Source: UBA2882 sp045542735 (GTDB lineage Bacteria > Bacillota > Clostridia > Lachnospirales > Lachnospiraceae). Taken from it: a stretch of DNA of 64,000 nt. The first letter of the stretch is position 1. Each line of letters begins with the position of its first letter. Under the pieces are notes generated by a model, which searched no databases, was not told the DNA's origin, and worked only from the letters and a program-made list of their open reading frames with translations. This document shows, in pieces, positions 27,316 through 34,997 of the stretch. Where the stretch lies: positions 384,422 to 448,421 of the forward strand of contig JAZQLQ010000026.1 in the NCBI GenBank assembly GCA_045542735.1, in the 5' to 3' direction. Both the position numbers and the translations under genes were made by a program.

Positions 27316-28326
27316 ATGATTAGTGTCATAGTACCCGTGTATAAAAGTGAAAAAACACTGGAAAAGTGTGTAAACAGCCTTTGTGCCCAGACGGATGGAG
27401 ATTTGGAGATTTTGCTCATTGTAGACGGACCACCGGATGGTTCGGGAATCCTGGCTGAGAAATTGGCAGAGCAAGATAGCAGAATCCGGGTAATCAATCA
27501 GGAGAACCAGGGTGTTTCCAAAGCACGTAATCACGGCATCAGGGAGGCAAAAGGCGAATACATCCGCTTTGTAGACAGTGATGACTATGTGGATGAGGAT
27601 TCCAATGAGATTTTGTTATCAGCCATGAAAGAACAGGATGCGGACATGGTGATTGCCGGTTTCCATCATTTATATTTTGGCAGGGATATTTTAAAGGTGC
27701 CAAAAGCAGGCAGATATACCATAAAGCATTATTCTGAAGAGGACAAACAGGATATCAAAAACCTGTACCTGGATGGTTTCCTTAATATGCCCTGGAACAA
27801 GCTCTACAAAAAAGAATTGATTCAGGAAGGCTTCCCAACAGACTTGAATCTGGGAGAGGATTTGCTCTTCAATCAGACTTATATAAAAAAGGCAAAACGG
27901 ATTGCCGTCATAGACAAACCGGTTTGCAATTATATTCAGGATGACAGGGGGACTACATTGTCTACCAAGAAGAGGATGGACAAAATACCCATTGCATTCC
28001 GGTTATATGAAGCCACTACAGCATTCTTCCGAAAGATCAAGATTGACGGTGACAATGTGGCGGCAACCAAGGTGATTATGGAGTTTTTGGATGATCTGGA
28101 AAGCCTTGCTTTTGACAAAGAAATGAAGAAGCAGGATAAGATGATTGCCATCCGCATGTATGAGGGTGCCTTGGCAAAACTGGGAGAAGCAGGAAAACAT
28201 CCTGTACTGACTTTGCCGGACTATAAGATTATATTTTATTTTTATCAAAGAAATTGTACGAAGACCGTATATTTTCTGGTGCATGTGAGAGGCTTGGTAG
28301 TCAAGCTTTTAAAGAAACGAGGATAG
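27316..28326 (+). CDS. Glycosyltransferase family 2
   Basis: 336 residues. The GT-A fold is visible: ISVIVPVYKSEKTLEKCVNSL at the N-terminus, and GVSKARNHGI followed by FVDSDDYVDEDS near 88-97, whose DSD is the metal and sugar-nucleotide site. The C-terminal 120 residues are basic and helical. It lies 3 bp upstream of a second GT2 protein and probably adds a sugar to a surface polymer. The sugar cannot be told from sequence. Confidence 0.9.
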   Translation: MISVIVPVYKSEKTLEKCVNSLCAQTDGDLEILLIVDGPPDGSGILAEKLAEQDSRIRVINQENQGVSKARNHGIREAKGEYIRFVDSDDYVDEDSNEILLSAMKEQDADMVIAGFHHLYFGRDILKVPKAGRYTIKHYSEEDKQDIKNLYLDGFLNMPWNKLYKKELIQEGFPTDLNLGEDLLFNQTYIKKAKRIAVIDKPVCNYIQDDRGTTLSTKKRMDKIPIAFRLYEATTAFFRKIKIDGDNVAATKVIMEFLDDLESLAFDKEMKKQDKMIAIRMYEGALAKLGEAGKHPVLTLPDYKIIFYFYQRNCTKTVYFLVHVRGLVVKLLKKRG

Positions 28327-28329
28327 CAT

Positions 28330-30885
28330 ATGAGTAAATGTGTTTCCGTAATCGTACCGATTTATAACGTGGAGCCTTATCTTTGTAGGGCGGTGGATTC
28401 TATTTTGAATCAGACCTACACCAATCTGGAGATTATCCTGGTGGATGACGGTTCGCCGGATAACAGCGGTAAAATCTGTGACGATTATGCAGCAAAAGAC
28501 AACCGAATAAAGGTGGTTCACAAGGAAAATGGTGGCTTATCCGATGCCAGAAATGCCGGACTTGATATTGCTACCGGCGAATATATTGCCTTTGTGGACA
28601 GTGATGATTACATTGCTGCAGACTATGTGGAGACACTACTTTCTGAGCTTGTCAAACATGATGCGGATGTAGCATTGTGCTCTTATGCTGTCACCAAATC
28701 CGAAGAGTTTGATGCTTCGGTTTTTGCAACCGAAGAGCATGCAGATGCCAAAGAAGATGCCCATATCCGTGATGGAGAAGTAGAGGTATGCGACAGAGAT
28801 GCTCTTTTGTCCAATCTTTATGATGCGAATCATAGGGATGCAACCTATTTCATCGTAGCATGGAATAAAATCTACAAGGCTTCTCTTTGGAAGGATATCC
28901 GTTTTCCCAAGGGAAAAATCCATGAGGATGAGGCAACTACTTATCGCATTTATGATCAGGCGGATAAAGGTGTATATATCCATAAACCCATGTATGGATA
29001 TTTTAGTGCGCCCGAAAGTATCACCCGCAGTAGGTTTAATATTAAGAGACTGCAGTGGATGGACGCTTTGGATGACAGAATTGCATATTTTGAGGAAAAA
29101 GGTGACGAGGTGCAGGTGGCATATGCCAAACGCGCCAGAGCTGATGCGGCAATCCATTACTACTATCCATTAACGGAAGAATTGCCGGAGGAAAAGGATA
29201 GCAGAAAACGCTTAAAAGATTATGTGAAAGCAGAAATGGGAGAAAAGAGATTACCTTTATCCAAATGGATGGGTTATCTGATTTTCTTGTTCTCTGCGCC
29301 GTTGTACCGGATTTTGACTTGCATTGACAGAGATAAAAAAGAGCGTGTATATCAACTGCTTTTCGGTGTGTTGTTTGCATGGCTGGTATTCCTGTGTTTT
29401 TATAAATTGGAAGTCAAATATGTGGACCCTTGGGATGAATCCCGTCATGGTGTTAATGCTTATGAAATGCTTCGGGAAGAAAATCTCATTGAGAGCACCT
29501 ATCTCTATGAAACGGATTATTATAACTTAAAACCGCCCATGTCCATGTGGACGATTATGGTGAGTATGGGCATATTTGGTGCAAGTGTATTTACCATGCG
29601 ATTGCCGTCGGTGCTTTGCTATCTGGCATTGGCATTGATTGTGGCATGCTTTGCAAGAAAACGCTATGGCAGACCGGCAGCATTACTGTCTTTGGCATTT
29701 TTAGCTGCCAATACAACACCCTTTTTGGCTCATATGGTCAGAGCCGGAGATGCAGACAGTCTTTATGTATTGATTTTTACCTTGGCCATGCTTTGCATGC
29801 TTCGGATTAAAGATAATCAGAAAAATCTCTATTGGTGCGCATTTTTATTTGCTCTTGCTTTCTTGACTAAGAGCTTCCATGCAGGGGTTATTGTGGCAAT
29901 CGGTGGATTATACCTTTTGTTTACAGGTGAACTAAAAAAGATGAAGCCCATGGTATGGGTGAAGTTTTTGGCATCTGCAGTTTTACCTATAGCTCTTTGG
30001 GCTGTATTGCGTGTGGCAACCGATGGTACTGCCTTCTTAAAAGAAATGTGGCTTACCGATGTTGTTGGTCGTTCCGGTGAAGGATTCGGAAGCAATGAAG
30101 CGGGATTTTCTTATTATTTCTCCTATTATCTGGGAAATATGAGTGGTACCATTCAAATATATCTGGTAGCATTAATTGCATTGTTTTTCTGTGGCTTGTT
30201 TGCCGTGGGTTATACCAAGAGATGGCATAAATGCGGTGCGATAGAGGCGTGCAAAAAGATACTTCTGCATCCGGATACCATAGGCTTTGCCCTTTGGATT
30301 ATTGTACCGACTTTGGCATTTTCGGCAGTGGCAACCAAACTGCTGTGGTATATGTATCCGGTGGTAACAGCGTTATTGATTGCTGTGGCTTGTGCCATTG
30401 GAAATATCTTACATAAGTGTAAGATGCCTGTTGTATTCCGTGAGTGTGTGGGTTTTGGCGCCCTTGCGGTAGCAGGAATCTATTCCCTGATTTTATTTGG
30501 AACATTCCGAAACTATGGAGTAAACGGAGCCCAGACCAATGCCTTCCAGCTCCTGATACGGGAGACTGCAAAAGTAGAGGCTTTGGATGGTGTAGATGTC
30601 TATGTGGCATTGGAAAGTGATGTACCGGAGGAACCGGTGAATCACACATGGGCACAGCAGGATGTGTTTGTAGCGGAAGCCTATGGAGATTACCGTTGCC
30701 ATCAGGGCGGACTTGCAGCCCTGCTTGTAGATATGCAGGAAGAAGACTACGCAGAACAGAAAATCATTTTTACAACTGTAGGGTATTATGAGACAACCGT
30801 GTTACCGGGATTGGATGGCGAAGGCCTGATGCCGGAAATTATCGGCGTCAATGACCGATATATGGCAGTACTGGTGGAGTGGTAA
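28330..30885 (+). CDS. GT2 / PMT-type (GT39/GT83-like) glycosyltransferase fusion
   Basis: 851 residues. The N-terminal half (about 1-320) is a GT2 enzyme (VSVIVPIYNVEPYLCRAVDSI; IAFVDSDDYIAADYVETLL). After a linker comes a membrane half with about ten segments. It starts with an outside loop, YVDPWDESRHGVNAYEML, that resembles the acidic catalytic loop of PMT/ArnT-type enzymes which use polyprenyl-phosphate sugars. A GT2 domain that makes polyprenyl-phosphate sugar fused to an enzyme that uses it would be an efficient pair, though that is inference. The last 66 bases are echoed at 34243-34308. It is the last core-like gene before the AT-rich accessory region. Confidence 0.87.
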   Translation: MSKCVSVIVPIYNVEPYLCRAVDSILNQTYTNLEIILVDDGSPDNSGKICDDYAAKDNRIKVVHKENGGLSDARNAGLDIATGEYIAFVDSDDYIAADYVETLLSELVKHDADVALCSYAVTKSEEFDASVFATEEHADAKEDAHIRDGEVEVCDRDALLSNLYDANHRDATYFIVAWNKIYKASLWKDIRFPKGKIHEDEATTYRIYDQADKGVYIHKPMYGYFSAPESITRSRFNIKRLQWMDALDDRIAYFEEKGDEVQVAYAKRARADAAIHYYYPLTEELPEEKDSRKRLKDYVKAEMGEKRLPLSKWMGYLIFLFSAPLYRILTCIDRDKKERVYQLLFGVLFAWLVFLCFYKLEVKYVDPWDESRHGVNAYEMLREENLIESTYLYETDYYNLKPPMSMWTIMVSMGIFGASVFTMRLPSVLCYLALALIVACFARKRYGRPAALLSLAFLAANTTPFLAHMVRAGDADSLYVLIFTLAMLCMLRIKDNQKNLYWCAFLFALAFLTKSFHAGVIVAIGGLYLLFTGELKKMKPMVWVKFLASAVLPIALWAVLRVATDGTAFLKEMWLTDVVGRSGEGFGSNEAGFSYYFSYYLGNMSGTIQIYLVALIALFFCGLFAVGYTKRWHKCGAIEACKKILLHPDTIGFALWIIVPTLAFSAVATKLLWYMYPVVTALLIAVACAIGNILHKCKMPVVFRECVGFGALAVAGIYSLILFGTFRNYGVNGAQTNAFQLLIRETAKVEALDGVDVYVALESDVPEEPVNHTWAQQDVFVAEAYGDYRCHQGGLAALLVDMQEEDYAEQKIIFTTVGYYETTVLPGLDGEGLMPEIIGVNDRYMAVLVEW

Positions 30886-30922
30886 GAATGTTTCGGAACA
30901 ATTTGAGGGGGAGTTTTTCGTA

Positions 30923-31945
30923 GTGAAAAAGAAAAGGTATTTAATTGCTATTATTCTTTTTATCATATGTATTTTGGTAGGACTATTATTGTGGCATAAG
31001 CATGAAGAAAAAAAGGAACAGACGGATATTACCTTTGAAATACTGATGTATGAGAAAGGAAAGACAGATGGAAATATGTGCATCATAACAGATTTTCGTA
31101 CGGGTAGAGGTATATATGATGACATTATGAAAGAGGGTTATGTTCCATTTCGACATTCTAAATATATGCCGGGAATACCAGGAGGAGTAGCACATTTCGA
31201 TTACATGATAGTTGATATTTATGACATGGATAAGAAGGAGATTGTGCGGACAATTGATCTGACAAAAGAGTTGAATGACAGAATAGGAAAAGATGTGATA
31301 GTGTCTGATAAATCTGGCCGGAAGGTTAGAAATGAAAACGGTGATTTGTGTTTAAGTTTTAGGTTTTATGAAACAAGTGGCGAACCGTACTATTCGGTAA
31401 GGGGTGATTGGAAGGAACGGTTGCACGTGAATTTGTGCACAGGAGAAATCGAGATAGTAATATATGATGAAACAGATGGCACGGAAGAAGTGGTGACTGA
31501 CGAAGAACTGGCGGAAAGAAAAAAGCAAAGAAATAAATATCTTATGACAGAGCAGTTATTTTATCAGGATGAAATAGGATTATTAGAAGCAAATGGTTTA
31601 CAAGGGGAGAACCATTTAAAAGACAATGGGTTTAATATATGTAAGGGCATTGTGGATTCCGGAATTATTATCACAGTACGTGTGGAAACGCTCCCGGAGG
31701 AAAACCAACAGTTATATTCTGAATTTCCGGAATTAAAAGAATATGAAGGCGCCACCGATGATCTTGTGACAATTGTATTGGAGGACTATTCCGGTGCAGA
31801 AGATATCCTATACCTCCTTATTGAAGAAGGACAGGAAATATCCTACGAAGGATGTGTGCTTCCGGCAGAATTGTCAATCGATGGACAGAGTCACGATATT
31901 CATAGTTTTGAAGAATATGTACAGTGGAGAAAACAGGAGGAATAA
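30923..31945 (+). CDS. Membrane-anchored protein, candidate orphan T7SS immunity protein (paralogue 1)
   Basis: 340 residues from GTG 30923, which has GAGGGGGAG upstream; a longer frame from 30851 would overlap the glycosyltransferase gene and lacks a good site. One N-terminal anchor (about 5-24) is followed by an outside domain. The family is not recognised. It is clearly paralogous to the proteins at 32003 and 42130: all share a short basic start, one membrane span, an FPELKEY/FPGLKEY motif about 80 residues from the end, and an almost identical last 50 residues ending VQWRKQEE. The 42130 copy follows an LXG effector, which suggests immunity; this copy has no effector beside it. Confidence 0.65.
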   Translation: MKKKRYLIAIILFIICILVGLLLWHKHEEKKEQTDITFEILMYEKGKTDGNMCIITDFRTGRGIYDDIMKEGYVPFRHSKYMPGIPGGVAHFDYMIVDIYDMDKKEIVRTIDLTKELNDRIGKDVIVSDKSGRKVRNENGDLCLSFRFYETSGEPYYSVRGDWKERLHVNLCTGEIEIVIYDETDGTEEVVTDEELAERKKQRNKYLMTEQLFYQDEIGLLEANGLQGENHLKDNGFNICKGIVDSGIIITVRVETLPEENQQLYSEFPELKEYEGATDDLVTIVLEDYSGAEDILYLLIEEGQEISYEGCVLPAELSIDGQSHDIHSFEEYVQWRKQEE

Positions 31946-31948
31946 AGC
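31796..31948 (+). repeat. 153-bp paralogue tail repeat, copy 1
   Basis: Starts GCAGAAGATATCCTA and ends at the stop codon region GGAGGAATAAAG. Nearly identical at DNA level to 32864-33016 and 43006-43158, while the genes upstream of it are far more diverged. Confidence 0.9.
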
Positions 31949-32002
31949 CTTTATCATACTTATTGCAGGGGATAAAGAATTTGTAGAAGGAGATGAGAGC
32001 AA

Positions 32003-33013
32003 ATGAAAAAGAGACAAATAATTATAATAACTGCAATATGTATCTTTTTGATTATGGTATGCATGGTTATATATGTTATAAAAGAAAAGAATCTATCTAT
32101 AAGTGAGCATACGGATAATATTAATACTATGCTATACAGTGCAAAATGTATGGATACAGGTAATACATGTATTATTACACTGAGGGATGAAGAAGAAAAA
32201 GCGGTTGCAAAGTGTTATTCAGAAAAGTATATGCCCGGAGATTACATATATACTACTCATTATAAATATGTAGATGAAGGAGGAGTGTATATACGTCCTT
32301 CTGTAGATAATTTGCTGACACTTGATATTGAAATTTATGATATTATAACGAGAGAAAAAATTGATTCTATTGATATGGCAACAATTTTAAAAGAATATAT
32401 TCCTGATTCTAACGTTTCCATTGTGGAGAGTTGTTTTACGGAAAGCGATGAAACATTTTTCTGGGTAGATGCGTGGAAGGAAGGCAAAGAATATAAAGTA
32501 ATAATAGAATATCCGGAGAAAAATGTTTATGTCGTAGAGGATATACAAGAACATCAAGAATTTTATGATGCATTTTGTGCTATAGAAGAAAGAAAGCAAG
32601 CAAGGTGGCATATTTATCAGTTGATGCGCTTTGATGAATTTGGATTATTGAATAATTGTAGATTGGAAGAAAGCAAGAGTATCAATAATAGAACAGCGGG
32701 ACGTATTTTATGCAGAGATGCCGGAAAAAGAATGACGATTCAAATTACAGGAGGCACCTTACCTCTAAATAACACAAAACTTTATGAGCAATTTCCGGGG
32801 TTGAAAGAATATCAGGGCAACAATGAGGTAATGGTCACAATATATTTTGAAGAAGAACCATCAGCAGAAGATATCCTCTCCCTTCTTATGGAAGATGGTC
32901 AGGAAATATCCTACGAAGGATGTGTGCTTCCGGCAGAATTATCCGTTGATGGGCAGAGTCACGAGATTCATAGCTTTGAAGAATATGTACAGTGGAGAAA
33001 ACAGGAGGAATAA
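32003..33013 (+). CDS. Membrane-anchored protein, candidate orphan T7SS immunity protein (paralogue 2)
   Basis: 336 residues with an N-terminal membrane anchor (about 6-27) and an outside domain. The first 260 residues are only loosely like paralogue 1, while the last 50 are almost the same. SD is AAGGAG. It lies 57 bp after paralogue 1 and ends at a hairpin terminator inside the left 198-bp repeat. There is no LXG effector nearby, so if these are immunity proteins this would be an orphan that protects against toxins of other strains. That role is inferred from paralogue 3. Confidence 0.65.
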   Translation: MKKRQIIIITAICIFLIMVCMVIYVIKEKNLSISEHTDNINTMLYSAKCMDTGNTCIITLRDEEEKAVAKCYSEKYMPGDYIYTTHYKYVDEGGVYIRPSVDNLLTLDIEIYDIITREKIDSIDMATILKEYIPDSNVSIVESCFTESDETFFWVDAWKEGKEYKVIIEYPEKNVYVVEDIQEHQEFYDAFCAIEERKQARWHIYQLMRFDEFGLLNNCRLEESKSINNRTAGRILCRDAGKRMTIQITGGTLPLNNTKLYEQFPGLKEYQGNNEVMVTIYFEEEPSAEDILSLLMEDGQEISYEGCVLPAELSVDGQSHEIHSFEEYVQWRKQEE

Positions 33014-33016
33014 AAA
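32864..33016 (+). repeat. 153-bp paralogue tail repeat, copy 2
   Basis: Same unit as 31796-31948 and 43006-43158. It differs by scattered, mostly silent changes such as GTTGAT for ATCGAT. Confidence 0.9.
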
Positions 33017-33022
33017 ATACAT

Positions 33023-33220
33023 ATACCACATTTTACGACAAAACGAAAAAACGTATACAAAAACACATTGACACATCCTTCGGGATGTGTTACTTTTTTG
33101 TAAAAGCATATGTTTCTATTTTTCTTTAGCACGCTGTGCTTCTGTTTTCTTCGCCTGTAAAGGGCATCTTTGGACTCATGCTTTTAGATTCAACCACTAC
33201 AATTTAAGAGCGGGAGGGAT
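33023..33220 (+). repeat. 198-bp direct repeat, left copy
   Basis: Aligns without gaps to 63637-63834. The last 128 bases (from about 33093) match at all but about seven positions; the first 70 are less alike. Contains AGCAC-GCT-GTGCT, a possible small hairpin, and AAAAGCAT near 33102 that could pair with ATGCTTTT near 33179. It ends in the ribosome binding site GGGAGGGA of the ORF6N gene. A TTGACA at 33068 is followed 17 bp later by a weak -10-like TACTTT. Confidence 0.9.
33071..33099 (+). terminator. Hairpin terminator in the left direct repeat
   Basis: ACACATCC (33071-33078), TTCG tetraloop, GGATGTGT (33083-33090), then TACTTTTTT. It probably ends transcription of paralogue 2. The stem is not conserved in the right repeat copy. 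Confidence 0.8.
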
Positions 33221-33223
33221 TTT

Positions 33224-34237
33224 ATGAAAAAAAACACCGGGTGGATGACAGTAGATAATATATGTAATCGGGTTTATGTCATAAGAGGACAGCAGGTTAT
33301 GCTTGATTACGATTTGGCTGAAATTTATGGATATGAAGTGAAACGTTTGAACGAGCAAGTGAAAAACAATATCGCAAGATTTCCGGAAGACTTTATGTTT
33401 CAACTAGTGAAGGAGGAGATTCCGGAAGAGTTTTTAAAGTCGAAAATTTCGACTTTAAACGAACAAGGTAATCGACGTGGCATGCATATGAAAAAATTGC
33501 CATATGCATTTACAGAACAGGGAATCTATATGTTGGCAACTGTTCTTAGGGGAGAACTTGCAGAGCAACAGAGCATATTTATCATGCGGGCATTTCGTGA
33601 AATGCGTCATTACATAAAGCAAAATCATCAGTTTGTTACTCAATCGGAAATGCGTCTGGTGACGGCTAAAGTGTCTGAGATGTCGGTGCAAATTGCAGGA
33701 ATTACGGATTGGAAAAAGAAGGCAGAAAATAATATTGAAAATATTCAAAGAAGTATTGATGCTCTAAATGAAAATTTTGTATCGGATAAAGATTTTAAAA
33801 ATTTTGCTATATACAAGGGTCAGAAGTTTGAAGCCGATACTGCCTATGTAGATATTTATCAACAGGCAACTACAAGTATTTATGTAATAGATGATTATAT
33901 GAATACTAAGACATTGCAGCTACTGTCGCAGAAAAAGCAGGGCGTGGAAGTTGTATTATTTACTGAAAACGGACATGGACGAAAAGGATTTTTAACAACA
34001 GCGGTTGTGGAAGATTTTATTAATCAGTATCCGCCTCTTCGTATTAAATCCAATCCGGATTGACATGATAGACTGATTGTTCTGGATTATGGTTTACCGA
34101 CAGAACAGGTATATCATTGTGGCGCATCCAGTAAAGATGCAGGGAAAAAACTTTGTGCCATAAATAGGATTGAAAACACGGCAATGATTCATCCGGTGAT
34201 TGAAACATTATTATTGGGAACAGATATGAAGCTATGA
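33224..34237 (+). pseudogene. ORF6N-domain protein interrupted by an in-frame stop
   Basis: The first 279 residues form an open frame with an ORF6N DNA-binding domain at the N-terminus (VYVIRGQQVMLDYDLAEIYG, IARFPEDFMFQL), a coiled middle part and a C-terminal domain. A TGA at 34061 breaks it, but the same frame continues without another stop to 34237 with HDRLIVLDYG and VYHCGASSKDAGKK, which read as the normal end of this family. One base change, for example TGG to TGA, would explain it. The gene follows the left 198-bp repeat, whose end supplies its ribosome binding site. Such proteins occur in prophages and islands. Readthrough is possible but nothing supports it. Confidence 0.8.
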
Positions 34238-34242
34238 CAATA

Positions 34243-34308
34243 GAAGGCCTGATGCCGGAGATATTGGCGGTCAATGACCGATATATGGCAGTGCTGGTGG
34301 AGTGTTAA
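34243..34308 (+). pseudogene. Remnant of a glycosyltransferase 3' end
   Basis: 66 bases matching the last 66 bases of the glycosyltransferase gene that ends at 30885, with eight differences. They encode EGLMPEI(L/I)...VNDRYMAVLVE and a stop in register. The differences often keep the amino acid, so this is a leftover of a paralogous gene rather than a fresh copy. The rest of 34309-34428 holds nothing recognisable apart from a possible promoter for the next gene. Confidence 0.8.
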
Positions 34309-34428
34309 AACCCATGAAATAGCGATAAAATAATAACTGGTTGTGCTGAAACATGACTGCTGGTTGGTGTATAAACACGCAAAACCTTCCTATACTAAAC
34401 ATAGACAAATAGTATGGGAGGCATACAT

Positions 34429-34746
34429 ATGGATATGCGCGATGTCGGGAGGAAACTGCAAAAGATCCGTAAACGGCAAGGACTGACACAAGAGCAATTA
34501 GCTGAAAGAACAGATTTGAGTGCAACATATATTGGTATGATTGAACGAGGGCTTAGAGTTCCGAGTTTGGATACGTTCATTTTGATATTGGATGAGTTGG
34601 GTGTGACAGCCGATGAAGTATTATATGATACATTGAAAAACGGGTATCAGACCCGTATGGCGATGTATGAACAAAGAATCTTAAAATTAAACGGAAAAGA
34701 ATCCAAACGCTTTTTTGCAGTAGTGGATGCGATGTTGGATGAATGA
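34429..34746 (+). CDS. Cro/C1-type helix-turn-helix regulator
   Basis: 105 residues from ATG 34429, 7 nt after GGGAGG; an ATG at 34414 overlaps that site and is unlikely. The HTH lies at about residues 5-60 (LQKIRKRQGLTQEQLAERTDLSATYIGMIERGLRVPSLDTF), the XRE fold. The C-terminal 40 residues are charged and may dimerise. A TATACT box at 34391 could be its -10. It is a single-gene unit between the broken ORF6N gene and the T7SS promoter, and may regulate the island or the T7SS. Confidence 0.88.
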   Translation: MDMRDVGRKLQKIRKRQGLTQEQLAERTDLSATYIGMIERGLRVPSLDTFILILDELGVTADEVLYDTLKNGYQTRMAMYEQRILKLNGKESKRFFAVVDAMLDE

Positions 34747-34770
34747 TAAAATAAACGGAAGGCAATGATG

Positions 34771-34815
34771 CTCCACAAGAAGTTTCGAATTTGAAATTTC
34801 TTGTGGAGTTTTTTA
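34771..34815 (+). terminator. Strong intrinsic terminator after the HTH gene
   Basis: CTCCACAAGAAGTTTC (34771-34786) pairs with GAAATTTCTTGTGGAG (34793-34808): 16 bp with one G-U pair, loop GAATTT, followed by TTTTTTATT. Confidence 0.92.
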
Positions 34816-34857
34816 TTGCTGGTTAATTAAAAATCCAAGAGCAAAAACTACTCGTAT

Positions 34858-34886
34858 TTGAGGCGTACATATAGTTGTGATATAAT
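34858..34886 (+). promoter_or_regulatory. Promoter of the T7SS operon
   Basis: TTGAGG (34858-34863), 17-bp spacer, TATAAT (34881-34886) with TG three bases upstream. A leader of about 105 nt separates it from essC. The next obvious promoter is at agrD, so one transcript may run from essC to the Agr kinase. Confidence 0.75.
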
Positions 34887-34997
34887 GTAAAATATACAAT
34901 GAAATGTTGTGAAAAACGTTAAAATGGGAATAAAATAGTGGAAAATGTTGGAAAGCGGATATATAATATTTGAATAAGTTGGAAGGGGCGCTGAAAG

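Noticed and set aside
30851..30922. Longer start for the 30923 protein
   Set aside because: It would overlap the glycosyltransferase end and lacks a ribosome binding site, while GTG 30923 follows GAGGGGGAG and places the membrane span at the N-terminus.
34061..34063. TGA in the ORF6N gene as a selenocysteine codon
   Set aside because: No selenoprotein of this family is known to me and no suitable stem-loop was seen directly after the codon; a nonsense mutation is simpler.
30820..34308. The 66-bp glycosyltransferase tail copies as attachment sites of a 3.4-kb element
   Set aside because: The copies differ at eight sites in a codon-like pattern, no integrase lies between them, and a paralogue remnant explains them better.
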